Origin: Chara braunii
Lineage: Eukaryota; Streptophyta; Charophyceae; Charales; Characeae
Length of the DNA stretch: 27,698 bases
Reading direction: 5' to 3'
Assembly: GCA_003427395.1 (NCBI GenBank)
Contig: BFEA01000076.1
Span: 406,771-434,468, forward strand
In this document: in pieces, positions 1-9,894 of the stretch
How the letters are laid out: the number at the start of each line of letters is the position of its first letter
Numbering within the stretch: position 1 is the first letter of the stretch
Position numbers and translations under genes: made by a program
Notes under the pieces: model-generated
What the model saw: the letters and a program-made list of their open reading frames with translations, nothing else
Told to the model about the DNA's origin: nothing
The model's database searches: none

Positions 1-129
1 GCACTAGGTGGGGGTGCCCCTGGGACGAACGACCCGCGCCGAGAGCTTGAGCGTGGGCGGGTCGAGCCAAGTGGGACCCGCAGTGGGGTCGACCAAGGCT
101 AGAAAGTCCTTTAGTGTACGGCCACTACA
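1..129 (+). mobile_element. Terminal fragment of a giant-element-family LTR
   Basis: The reverse complement of this stretch matches the LTR edge at 4535 and 24489 with roughly 10-15 % differences by eye. It shares the TGTAG terminus, the GGACTTTC block, the GTCGACCCCACTGCGGGTCC block and the CAGGGGCACCCCCACC block. On the plus strand it ends in ACTACA at 129, so it is the 3' end of an LTR whose element sense is plus, opposite to the large element. The rest lies outside the window. The five bases after it are CCGGT. Confidence 0.8.
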
Positions 130-149
130 CCGGTCACCCATCCCACAGC

Positions 150-1500
150 GGTAACAGCCAAATGTGAAACATAACACTACCAAGTGCATGATTTTGCCAA
201 GTGAGGGTAGAAGTAGTGAGAGCACATGCACATGAGTAGAAAAACAGCCAAGTGTGAATCGGAACATTACCAAAAGCATGAACTTGACAAGGTGAGGGTG
301 CGAGTAGTGCGAACACATGCATATGAGCGGTGGAACAGCCAAGTGTGAAGCAGGGGGAACACAACCAAAGGCATGAACTTGACAATATGAGAATGTAAGT
401 AGTGAAAGCACATGCACATGAATAGTAGAACGGCAAAGTGTGAAACGGAATACTACCAAAGGCATGAACTTTACAAGGTGACGATAGAACTAGTGCAAGC
501 ACATTCACACAAGTAGAAGAACAGCCAAGTGTGAACCGGAACACTAACAAATGCATGAAATTGACAAAGTGAAGGTAGAACTAGCGAGAACACATTCATA
601 TGAGTATAAGAACAACCAAGTGTGAACCGGAACACTACCATATGTATGAATCTTGACTAAGTGAGTATAGAACTAGTGAGAACACATGCACATGAGTAGA
701 AGAGCAGCCAAGTGTAAACCGGAACACCACCGAATGCATGAACTTGACAAGGTGAGGGTAGAACTAATGAGAACACATGCACATGAGTACAAGAACAACC
801 AAGTGTGAAACGGAACACTACCACATGCATGAACTTGACAAAGTGAAGGTAGAACTAGTGAGAACACATTCACATGAGTAGAAGAACAGCCAAGTGTGAA
901 ACGGAACATTACCACATGCATGAACTTGACAAAGTGAAGGTACAACTAGTGAGAACATATTCACACGAGTAGAAGAACAGCCAAGTGTGAAACGAAACAC
1001 TACCACATGCATGAACTTGGCAAAGTGAAGGTAGAACTAGTGAGAACACATCCACATGAGTAGAAGAACAGCCAAGTGTGAAACAGTTGACAAAGTGAAG
1101 GTAGAACTAGTGAGAACACATTCACACGAGTAGAAGAACAACCAAGTGTGAAACGGAACACTACCACATGCATGAACTTGACAAAGTGAAAGTAGAACTC
1201 ATGAATAGAAGAACAACCAAGTGTGAAACGGAACACTACCATATGCATGAACTTGACAAAGTGAAGGTAGAACTAGTGAGAACACATTCACATGAGTAGA
1301 AGAATCAAGTGTGAAACGGAACACCGCCACATGCATGAACTTGACAAAGTGAAGGTAGAACTAGTGATAACACATTCACAAGAGTAGAAGAACAACCAAG
1401 TGTGAAACGGAACACTACCACATGCATGAACTTGACAAAGTGAAGGTAGAACTAGTGAGAACACATGCACATGAGTAGGAGAACAACCAAGTGTGAATCG
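150..1500. repeat. ~91-bp tandem satellite, about 15 units
   Basis: The landmark AAGTGTGAA recurs about every 90-91 bp (near 251, 341, 436, 528, 619, 710, 800, 891, 981, 1072, 1143, 1218, 1308, 1398 and 1490). Two units near 1072-1218 are shortened to ~71-75 bp. Each unit also carries CATGCATGAACTTGACAA and AACTAGTGAGAACACAT. Units toward the right are more alike than those at the left edge. Because 91 is not a multiple of three, the open frames across it (FTLGCSST-like peptides) are by-products of the repeat and not genes. Confidence 0.93.
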
Positions 1501-1506
1501 TGGTAT

Positions 1507-2789
1507 TGTTATGTGAGAGATGGGTCATGCATGTGATGCTTGAAGCTCATGAATGCAACCAAGAATGTCATGAAACATCATCATGTGAGAGTTCAGCCAT
1601 ACATGTGAGTGAGACTTGCTGAAACACATGCTCGAGTGTTGCATACTCGTGAATACTTCAACAAGTATGGGCAGAACCGAGAGATCAACCAGTATAGGAT
1701 GAGCATGTATGCAGCGGAAGTCTGACAAATGGACTGACTCACATAGACTGACTCGTGCAGATATCACTCAACACACAAACAATCGTGAGATGGTGGGGTC
1801 TGAGCCAATCATAGACGATGCTCGGGCCCCGTACAGTCATATACAGATGAAAGGTGGGAGGAGAGACGAAGGAGGTGGGAGATGTAGGCAGCACCAGATG
1901 TCACCGAGATAGAATCTAGTAGGTCACCTTGAAATGTCATCGAACAAGATGAAAATGTCGTGGACAATAAGTCACCAATGTCGGAGGTACAGAGTCCTAA
2001 TGTAAACGGTGTCCGATCTGTGATGCCGCCGAGTATCAACCCCAACAATCTCCAAGTCTCGAATCCGGTAAGTACCACAGCCTCTTACCACCGAAGTCCA
2101 ACACTGATCTCTGTCCAACGAGTGTCAAGCCTCCCGTCTGAAGAAGAAGAAGAAGTCTGAAGAAGAAGAAGAAGTCTGGAGAAGAAGAAGAAGAAGGAGA
2201 GATGGCAGAGGAGGAGAGAGGTGAGGAGGAGGGGAGCCAGTGACTGTGTAGGGAGGAGAAAGACCTCGCCCCCGAATACCTGGCTCGCTGCAACTGCCGG
2301 AAACCGAAGTCGGCTATGGCTGCCCGCTGCCCGGCTCCTCGCTCGCTGCTACTGCTGCTCTCGCCACGCTGCTGCGGCACCTCCGAGCTGCGCTGAGAAT
2401 AGCGCAGCGCTACTGCTCCTCTGCAACCGAAACGGACTGGCGCTCACGCAGCGTCCAGTCGCTCGATGCCTGTAAGTGAGGCCGGCCGGTCTCTAAGTAC
2501 CGGTAGGGCAAAGGCCGGCCTCAATGCTGCGAGGCCTGTCCGTGACCTGAACCGTCAAGATCGGCGGTTCAGATCAAACCGGCGGGCGGCAGCCTCAAGA
2601 GCGCCGCCAGGCCCAAACGGTAATGTCGTTTGGGCCTGCCCGTCAGGTCTGGTCCAAAAATGTGGCCTAAAGGCCAACCGGTGGGCTTGAATGGCGCTAC
2701 CGGTTTAAAGGTCCGGCCTTGGGCCTGGACCGGCCTCCGAACCCATATCTGTCGGGCCTAACCGGGCCCGTGTGACATGGTATGTAACA
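1507..2789 (-). repeat. Chromovirus 3' LTR, 1283 bp
   Basis: On the minus strand the polypurine tract is followed at once by TGTTACATACC, and on the left the satellite gives way to TGTTATGTGAG on the plus strand. This gives matching 5-bp LTR termini TGTTA...TAACA. The LTR has a GAA-rich stretch at 2138-2203 and a GC-rich part at about 2466-2780. The short open frames inside it look like chance. The left edge is inferred from the termini alone, since no partner LTR is in the window; the right edge could also be 2791. Confidence 0.7.
2138..2203. repeat. GAA-rich microsatellite inside the chromovirus LTR
   Basis: Runs of GAA/AAG are broken twice by GTCTG, giving a two- to three-fold repeat of a ~21-bp unit. 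It is low complexity and has no coding sign. Confidence 0.85.
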
Positions 2790-2802
2790 CACTCCCCCCC
2801 TT
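2790..2802 (-). other. Polypurine tract of the chromovirus
   Basis: On the minus strand AAGGGGGGGAGTG directly precedes the LTR terminus TGTTACATACC. A G-rich purine run at this place primes plus-strand DNA synthesis in LTR retrotransposons. It follows the chromodomain end at 2814 by a few bases, as in other compact chromoviruses. Confidence 0.8.
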
Positions 2803-2813
2803 AAAAGATCGAG

Positions 2814-4534
2814 CTACCTGCGAGGGCGAAGTTGTCTGTCCGATACCGGGTTGGGTCGGGTGGGACGAGCTTTGTCCTTGGCAAGTTTTCGAGTCTCATA
2901 GTCGGAGAAGATGAGAGGTGCAGATGCCTGTAGGTCTGCACGGGAGATCCAACAAGTGTCATTTGGGTCACATTGCTTGAAAGTGACTTGGTATTGCATC
3001 GGCTTGTTGCCAAACTTGCGGTGCCTGATGACACGGTCAACTTCCTGATGGCCGTCCATAGAGGGCGGATCCTGTGATCGTCTGCTCGGGAACTCCTCTG
3101 CGGATGGTGGCGTGTAGATGGCCAGCTTCGACGCATGGAAGACTGGGTTCACACGGAGGTGTGGGGGAATGGCAATCACGAAGGAAGGACCTGCAGGGTC
3201 GTCGCCTGCTGCAGAAGTTATCTTCCATGGTCAAAACCATTTCGGGAGGAGTTTGCGCGAGACGTCCTGCTCGAGCGCGAAGTCCTCAGCGAGGACCCAA
3301 ACAAGGTATCCCTCGCGGAAAGGACATGGGAGTCGATGTCGGTTGGCTTGCTGCTGCATGTGGATTTGAGCGTTTTGCATGTTTGCGCGGGCTTTGATCA
3401 GCAAGTCTCGGTACTTCCGAACGGAAGTGGGAGAGCAAGCGATGTCTATGTCGGCGGCCCGTGGTAGAAGAAGATAGGCAAAGACTCGGGCTTTCTCTCC
3501 ACCGTGATGCAACTCGAATGAAGTGATGCAGATCGCCGAATGCACCGAAGTGTTATAGGCGAACTCGATGTCGGGAAGCCGGTCAACCCAATCTTTCTGA
3601 TCAGGACGGATGAGTGTACGTAACATCATTTGAGCGGTTTGATGCGCTCGTTCCGACTGTCCATCCGTCTGCGGGTGCCGTATGGAACTCGGCTTCATAG
3701 TCGAACCGGACTTCGTCATGAGGAACGTGCAAAAGGCAGACATGAAGCGAGTGTCTCTGTCGCTCACAATATCTTCCGGAACACCGTGGCATGTAATCCA
3801 GCCGGTGTGCAAGAGTCGGGCGATCTAGGGAGCTGTAGCGTGATACTTGCATGGAAGAAAATGAGCGTGTTTGCTCAAACGGTCAACGATCGTGAGAATG
3901 TCGTCATGATCGAGGCGATCGCGGGGGAACGGGCTTGTAACATCCATAGCAATGGAGAGGCGAGGTGCCCGAGGAATCAGCATCTGTTTCAGTTCGCCAT
4001 AAGGGACCGTAGATCGACCTTTGTTGCGATGGCAAACTGCGCATGACTCAATATACCTCGTTACGTCGTGAAGAACATCGGGCCAGTGAAAACGTTAGCG
4101 GAGGCGAGCCAATGTGCGGTTCACGCCAAGATGTGTCGAAAGTCGTGCGTCGTGGAATTCGCCGAGAAGACGAGTCCGTAAGATGCGATCTTGAGGCACC
4201 ACTAACAAGTCCTTCCCTCTCGTGTGGAGAAGTAGGAATCCGTCGGAGATATGATAATGACGAGCCGGCGGGTGATCCGATGATAGATCCGCGTAAAGCT
4301 TAGAATACGTCGGATCGGACTTGTAGCCGTTGACGAAATGCTGCTGCAGATCGTCGTCGAGGTCGAACGACGTGGTGACAAGGGCACAAAAATCGGGCCG
4401 TCGTGAGAGGGCGTCCGCTGCTCAATTGGCGGGACCGGTGTAGGGNTCGTCGTCGAGGTCGAACGACGTGGTGACAAGGGCACAAAAATCGGGCCGTCGT
4501 GAGAGGGCGTCCGCTGCTCAATTGGCGGGACCGG
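2814..4534 (-). pseudogene. Chromovirus pol 3' end: RNase H tail, integrase, chromodomain
   Basis: On the minus strand the RNase H end motif AADALSRRPDF (about 4430) leads to the integrase zinc finger (HLGVNRTL then CAVCHRNKG, near 4115-4020). The core follows, with the first Asp in MDVTSPFP, the second in SDRDTRF and the Glu in TDGQSERAHQ (near 3640), so the DDE residues are all present. After LLPKWF...PWKI and VNPVFHASKL comes a chromodomain (VDRVIRHRKFGNKPMQYQV, about 3035-2900). Such a domain binds methylated histone H3 and steers integration to heterochromatin. Frame-breaking stops include TGA in the RNase H tail, TAA before RFHWPD, TAG before IARLLHTG and TGA at 3231-3233. The reading frame otherwise holds throughout, so the decay is mostly point mutation. 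Confidence 0.88.
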
Positions 4535-4541
4535 TGTAGGG
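4351..4541. other. Overlapping contig join around a single N (4446)
   Basis: The 95 bases at 4351-4445 are repeated exactly at 4447-4541 with one N between them. Both copies end at the start of the LTR (TGTAGGG). This is the signature of two contigs that overlap but were joined with a one-base gap. The duplicated RNase H tail is therefore an artefact, not biology. Confidence 0.9.
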
Positions 4542-5000
4542 GCCGTACCCTGAAGGACTTTCGAGCCTAAGTCGACCCCACTGCGGGTCCCATTTGGCTC
4601 GACCCGCCCACGCTCACGCTCAGGGCGTGGGTCATTCGTCCCAGGGGCACCCCCACCAAGTGCTATGAGGTGGATGGGGATGGGCCTTTTGCGAGAGGGT
4701 TTTACATTGGGGGATGTAGCTCCACTCTCGCGAGAGATGGTTGCTCTTTGATCACTCGTGGCGTTTCCTCGATTCATTTAAGTGTGACCAGGCAATTGCT
4801 CCTTCCAATACGCAGGCAGTCCAGGGAGTTTATTGAGACTTGTCTTCTTTCGTGTGCAGGCCAAGCGTCATCCATTGGGCCACACACGTTTTCACTAAGC
4901 GTAATAGTTCAAGATAGTTCCTACGGCATCCTCGGGGTGCGACGACGCCGCCCAACCCCTGGCCCCTATAATTTTTTCGCCTCTTTAATTCGGATTTTGT

Positions 5001-5029
5001 TGAGATATGGCCCCAAGGGCCATATCTCA
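5001..5029. repeat. Perfect 13-bp inverted repeat in the LTR
   Basis: TGAGATATGGCCC and its exact reverse complement are separated by CAA, giving a 13-bp stem with a 3-base loop. The same structure is at 24955-24983 in the 5' LTR. The right arm recurs in the next 94-bp unit without the left arm. Confidence 0.95.
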
Positions 5030-5196
5030 GCATTCCGGCCTACTCTCATTGGATTGAGGAGGAGCGAGGTCATCATTGGGACCTGGCAGTCCCTACTGCA
5101 GTAGCCCCAAGGGCCATATCTCAGCACTCCGGCCTACTCTCCTTGGATTGAGGAGGAGCGAGGTCATCATTGGGACCTGGCAGTCCCTACTGCAGC
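5009..5196. repeat. 94-bp tandem duplication in the LTR
   Basis: The segment from CCCCAAGGGCCATATCTCAG to GGCAGTCCCTACTGCAG is present twice in a row, offset by 94 bases (5011 and 5105), with only a few differences. The same pair is in the 5' LTR at about 24963-25150. Confidence 0.95.
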
Positions 5197-6071
5197 AATC
5201 CCAATGGCCGACACATTCTCCTCCACCCATTTCTCCTATTTTGTCTCATTCTCCCTCCTTTTTCTCTCCTTTCTCTTTTCTTTTTCTTTTATTTCTACTG
5301 TGACATGTGTCAAATTGTGTGCACTCTCTTTCTAGGCCTTAGAACCTTGATTGTGGCCAGGTTCATGGCCGGCTGTTGGCCGTTACACCCCGGTCCACCA
5401 AATTGGCATGCCCATGCCCCAAGGGGGCCCATTTCACTCCCGTTAGCCTCCATTTTGAGCCCCTTTGGCTCTGATTTTTCATGGTTAGCCTATTTCTTGC
5501 TTGGGGCCTCTTGGGCTCTTGTTTTCTTATCCGAAATACCGCGGATTGTTGGACAACCTTCCCCTTATTTTATTTTTCTTTGTTTTCGCTTCCTCTTCAC
5601 CCGTTTGGGCTCCACTAGTGCTTGCACCAGTGGTGCTAATATTTTCCACCGTCGAGATCTTCGATCTCGGCGGTGCCGTTTGCTTTGCACGTCCACTCCC
5701 ATTATTGGCTAGTGGTTCTTCCGTGGACACCTCAAGTCCCCGCCATTTGCCCATACTAGTTCCAATTTTTCGTACCGTCGGCGGTGCCCCGCCGACAAAG
5801 CCCAACTTTCGACAATTTTTATTTGGGTCCGCTTGGCCCCCGGCGTCACCCCGGTTGATGCCCAATTTTTATTTGGGATTTCTCGTGCCCCCGGCAACTT
5901 TATTTTTATTATTCCCACTTGCCCCAAGTGCCGTCAATAATTTCCCGGCCGCGGGACCCCCGCCTTGCCGTCGTCGTCTCACCGTCACACTCCCCTAGGT
6001 CCGCGGCGCCGTTCTCTAGCTTTTTGAACATGCCGCGGCTCACTTTCCCTTGTCCCGGGCATCCTTATGCT

Positions 6072-6976
6072 GTCCGTTATATCTCGGACTGCAGCCACAA
6101 CCAATTTACTAGCCCCACAGCCCCACGTCATGCCCCATGCCCAAGGAAAATAAAGCGTTAATTTTCCCAAGGCATCCGAGCTCAATTTTGGCTCCCGGGG
6201 CCCCAAGAACTTGTGTTTGCCCCTCCCTATGCAGTCCGTTGTAACTTGGACAGCAGTAGGGGCTGTTTTCATTGTCCTAGTGCCCCACAACTAACCCCCC
6301 AACTGAAAGAAAATAAAACGGTCATGTCCCAAGTGCATCCGGTCTCCATTTTGGCTCCTGGTGCACCTAAAACATGTGTTTGGCCTCTCCCATGCAATCC
6401 GTTATTTTTCGGTTGCAAGGGGCCTTGATTTTCTTTGATTTTCTCTGCATAAATCAAAGAAAATCAAAGTCCTTGGTAACCGCCATATGCCCAAATGAAT
6501 CTGGTNCAAAATGCCCNCCCTAGGTGGCCGTTTTCGTCNGTTAGNGCCNTTTTGACTTTCCCCNTTTTACTTTTTCTTTTTCTTTTCTTTTTCTTTTATT
6601 TTCCCTCCACTTGTGGACAGTTGGGACTTGGCAGTCCCTACTTGCCGCAGTCCCAACTGACGGCCAACTCACTCACCCATTTTCCTTTTCTTTTTTTTTT
6701 AGCATGCCAAGTGTCAACTAGCCGTTAAGGCCCTTTTCTCGGCCCTTTTTTTGCCTCTTCCTCTTAGTTTTGGCCCTTTTTATGCCCAAGGGCCAGTCCG
6801 TTATTTCTCGGACTGCAGTTGTGGCCCTTCCATGCCCTTGGGAGCCACCGTTTGCCTCTCCCCCTCCAAAACGGTAGGCCCCTATGCACCGATTTTCTCC
6901 CGGGGGCCCGTTTTTCTCACATTGACTCTTTTGGCCCCATTTTCTTGGGGGAGGCCAATCTGATATTTTTCAGATT
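6072..6976. repeat. Diverged LTR units, each with a short hairpin
   Basis: Five short hairpins occur at 6072-6089, 6234-6251, 6394-6416, 6794-6815 and 6957-6976, the first three spaced about 160 bases apart. Their surroundings are also similar (ATTTTGGCTCC, TTGTGTTTGCC, CCATGCA just upstream). The best stems are CAGTCCG/CGGACTG with an 8-base loop (6794) and AATCTGA/TCAGATT with a 6-base loop (6957). The hairpin at 6394 has GCAA-CCG/CGG-TTGC with one bulged T. Function unknown. Confidence 0.75.
6506..6564. other. Cluster of six isolated N bases
   Basis: Ns lie at 6506, 6517, 6539, 6545, 6549 and 6564. Isolated Ns in a repeat usually mark positions where reads from several copies disagree or coverage is poor. 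Sequence here should be read as a consensus of several LTR copies. Confidence 0.9.
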
Positions 6977-7065
6977 GCTCCCATGCCTCTAGCACTTGTT
7001 TTCTTTAATTTTTATTTTGCTTTTGGCCTTCCTCCTTGGTCTCACTAGTGCTTGCACTAGTGGTG

Positions 7066-7505
7066 CTAATATGTTTGGCCGTCAAGATCGGAGATGGTGC
7101 ACTTAACTACTGGCATGCTGGCTTTATTCCGAGGATGACATATTGTTGTCATAACACAATTGGTTTTCTCATTATATGCCTTGGCATCGTTGATAACAAA
7201 TTGTAGGCAAGTTTTCGGATGTGACTCAATGTCAGGCATTTGCTCCGGAAGGGGGATGTTCGTCCAATGCAATCCGCCGCCTTTGCTGTGGTGATACCCA
7301 CTTCGAATCAATGAACACAGGCACAACTCCCCCTTAGTGCTTTGTAATCTCAAATCTATCTTCCCATTTTATTGAGAAAACATTCTCGAGCAGAAACCAT
7401 TTTGGTTTCGTCTCATTCATTATTCTTATAACAGAAAATAATCTACTTTTCGGCCCGTGCAATCCATGTTTTCCCTTCACCCTTCTCCGATGCTCAGGCT
7501 TTGCC
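7066..7505 (-). pseudogene. C5-cytosine DNA methyltransferase fragment (DNMT3-like)
   Basis: The minus strand encodes consecutive C5-methyltransferase landmarks. GLHGPKSRLF, IMNETKPKWF and LLENV come first (ENV, motif VI, 7387-7379). Thirty residues later comes SPQQRRR (QxRxR, motif VIII, to 7274), then LHWTNIP. A region CVMTTI...MPVV follows that fits motif IX. Order and spacing match the family, which transfers a methyl group from S-adenosylmethionine to cytosine in DNA; the RLF/ENV/WTNIP pattern is closest to DNMT3. The N-terminal SAM-binding motif I and the catalytic Pro-Cys of motif IV are not seen. The C-terminal end stops at a TAG at 7066, where LTR-like sequence takes over. A TAA at 7334-7336 and a one-base frameshift near 7273 break it. 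It lies on the same strand as gag-pol. Confidence 0.72.
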
Positions 7506-8789
7506 AAATCCACATGCATCTCTCTCGGGTCCTTTCGCCCGACTTCCCTCAGGTCCTGCCAGTTTTGCATTCGTATCACTCTTTGTCCTTTCTTGTTCCT
7601 TGCTTATTTTTAACTTTTCATGCACGCTGCCCAATTTATCCCTTGTGCTTCTCTTTTTCAGACACCTTGTCAGACCTTTTTCTCAGGCTCATGCAAACCA
7701 ATTACTGATCCGTTTCCCAGCCTGCCCGCTTTTTTCCTTCAAATCCATGCAAAGTCCATCATACGAGTCTTTTCTTTTCCGGACGTCTTGCCCGGCCCAT
7801 TTTCATACCTTACTATCATTGCTAACTTTCAACGCCTAAGATCATTCAAGCAAGTCATAATAGTACATTGCGATAGTACTGCATTAGTTATAATAGTAGA
7901 GTATGTAAGTAGTTTTAGCAGCAAAGAGACAAGCTTAATAAGTATATGCATGCATTGGTAATGATGGAAAACTTACGGTGATCATAGGCAATAGTCATGC
8001 TGTAGTTAACAAGGTTTTTAATAATAGATGTTTTTGGATGAGAGTACTATATTCTACTCCCTGGGCTCTGACAGGAGTATATTGTGTCAAGGGGCAGTGT
8101 TAATCCCCCAAAAGGGATAACATCTTAGGCTCCCGAGCCCCGCTCAAGGACCAAGCCTCACTGCTTCACCCTCCGATTCCAGTATCTGTTTCTTACAAAC
8201 TCTGGTCAATTAGTAGACAACCTCACCGCACACGTTTCCAGGATGGCCTATCCCTTCTCGTGATGATGAACCCACTTGATACAAAGATAGTTGGGGAATC
8301 ACCCCCTACCTCCTTGCGGCATGCAGTAGTTGCCTCCATTATAGACCATAATCTAACAAGGTTCAAACACTTTCCTCCTTCTCAGTAGTAATGTAGTCAC
8401 CATTTTCCCAAAGGGTCAGGTGACAACACCCCATTATGGACCAGGAACATATTTCCGGCGCGGGTCTCACTACTACCTTAGAAGACGGATTTATAGCTCC
8501 TTCAAGCCATCTGTTTAGGGAAAGGATAACTTTGGATTGTAACTCCCCCCAAGGATAGAATTTACACATTGACCACCTCTTGAGAGAATTTCTTCTCCCT
8601 AGGAGTCGGTCATTCCATTCACCCCCGAACCCGCGTCGGACGTGGATTCTGCGTAGCTTCTCTATCCATTATAAGGAGAGCAATTCAAACAAACGAGATC
8701 AAAATACAAATGAATAGTGAAGTTTGCTTAGCTCGGACGGATGAATTTAAGTGCACAGTCCAAAATAAATAAACTCAGATAGACAACTT

Positions 8790-8940
8790 CAATTACACAA
8801 TTCTTTTTTGTTCTGGGCATCTTGCCAGACCCTTTTTTCTCAGGCCCTTGCAAGCCAATTACACAAGTCTTTTCTGTTCTGGGCATCTTGCCAGGCCCCC
8901 TTTTCTGAGGCCCACGCAAACTCAATTACACAAGTCTTTT
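8790..8940 (-). repeat. 66-67-bp tandem repeat, about 2.2 units
   Basis: CAATTACACAA recurs at 8790, 8856 and 8923. Between them lie TTCTGGGCATCTTGCCAG and a CTCAGGCCC-like block. Read on the minus strand the units give similar peptides (KMPRTEKTCVI, KMPRTKKNCVI). A diverged version is visible near 7500-7800. Confidence 0.85.
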
Positions 8941-9894
8941 GCATGTGTTTTCATTGGTAGATGGCACACCTTCCCCCCACTCAAAACGCGATGTCCCCAT
9001 CGCGCGACTGGTTCTCACTCGGAGGTACGCAAACCTTTGGCTCACCAACCGCAGTCAAGCACACAAGCCCATCCGCTTCACAAAAGGAAGAATGATTAGT
9101 TCCTTCCCAGCGGGTGGCGCCTCATCCTCCTACTCGGTCCGACCTTTTTTCTCTTACGTGGCGAGCGCCAGTATTGAGGTTCCTCCTCACACCTGGCAGG
9201 CAGATCCAGTCCAAGCCTTCCAGGGCCTCGTCTAGCCGTAAAAGCGTTCCTCGCGAATCGTTCCTCCCGCGTGGTAATTTTTTGGATACGGCCTCTTCCT
9301 TTCAATAGAGTTGGGGCTCTCAACTAGTCCGCGAGTGCAGTTACGAGGACCTCGCAATATACCCGAAACGGTTGAAATGTTCCGGCAGGGCAGTGTCAAT
9401 GCCCTGTGGTGGTGGCGGACTCCACCCGGTACCTCGCCAGCCTCTCCCCTTGGACAGTGCCACCCAACTTAGTGCGGGCAGCCTAGGTCCGACCCAAACG
9501 ACCATGGCACCTCTCTATGATATGGCGTGTGGTTGGAGAGTAGCGAAATAGACTAGATGAGAATGACTCTCTCGCCCATTTGTTTCTCTCACCCTTTGAC
9601 GTTTAGGCGTTCAATAGGAGGCGCAGTTTGAACTCCCCGACTAGAGCTCATTGTCGGAGTTGGTTCCGGACTGGCAGCACCGATCCAAGTGGTAGGTGCA
9701 TTGGTCCTTTAACCTTCATTCCCTTGGAAGGGGAACAGGTCGCGCTGAGACTTTTTCCTTCAAGGAATAGAGGTCTTGGGGTCGCGGTGCAAGCACCGGT
9801 GTCCCCCTCTTGCTGAGGCCAAGGACTAGAAGAAAGGAGAAATCCATTTCAAGGTTATTTCCATGTCCATTTCAAGTTGGCTAGGATCCCCTGT

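Larger units (their letters stand above)
1507..4534 (-). mobile_element. 3' part of a chromovirus (Ty3/gypsy), interrupted
   Basis: In minus-strand order this holds the end of RNase H, the integrase zinc finger, the integrase core, a chromodomain, a polypurine tract and an LTR, which is the standard chromovirus order. The 5' part (gag, protease, RT, 5' LTR) is missing because the giant element has inserted at 4535; it is expected beyond the right edge of the window. The coding part carries several in-frame stops, so the copy is inactive. The outer LTR edge at 1507 abuts the ~91-bp satellite, with GGTAT as the possible target duplication at 1502-1506. Confidence 0.85.
4535..7090 (-). repeat. 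3' LTR of the giant element (inner edge uncertain)
   Basis: 4535-6297 matches the 5' LTR at 24489-26251. There are 15 differences in the first 354 bases and none that I could find in the following 1409. Beyond 6297 the right copy is lost at an N, so the true inner edge is not visible. LTR-like sequence continues, because 6610-7090 resembles 5175-5670 in diverged form (GGCAGTCCCTACT, then CACTAGTGCTTGCACTAGTGGTGCTAATA). I therefore end it near 7090, but it could reach further. The element-sense end is CCCCTACA at 4535. Plus-strand open frames here, such as 5170-5712, lack any recognisable domain. Confidence 0.75.

Noticed and set aside
134-1470. Many overlapping open frames on the minus strand with FTLGCSS-like peptides
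   Set aside because: They come from translating the ~91-bp satellite in shifting frames; no domain, no stable frame.
150-1500. Possible CRISPR-like array
   Set aside because: The whole ~91-bp unit is repeated with no unique spacers, in a eukaryotic retrotransposon setting.
4202-4777. 191-residue minus-strand frame across the N at 4446
   Set aside because: It contains the artefactual 95-bp duplication and crosses from the chromovirus into the LTR.
5170-5712. 180-residue plus-strand open frame in the LTR, repeated at 25124
   Set aside because: Pyrimidine-rich LTR sequence read in a chance frame; antisense to the element and without a recognisable domain.
7506-7579. NWQDLREVGRKD as the catalytic PCQ motif IV of the methyltransferase
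   Set aside because: The sequence upstream of it does not fit the family and the segment belongs to the degenerate ~66-bp repeat, so the resemblance is probably chance.
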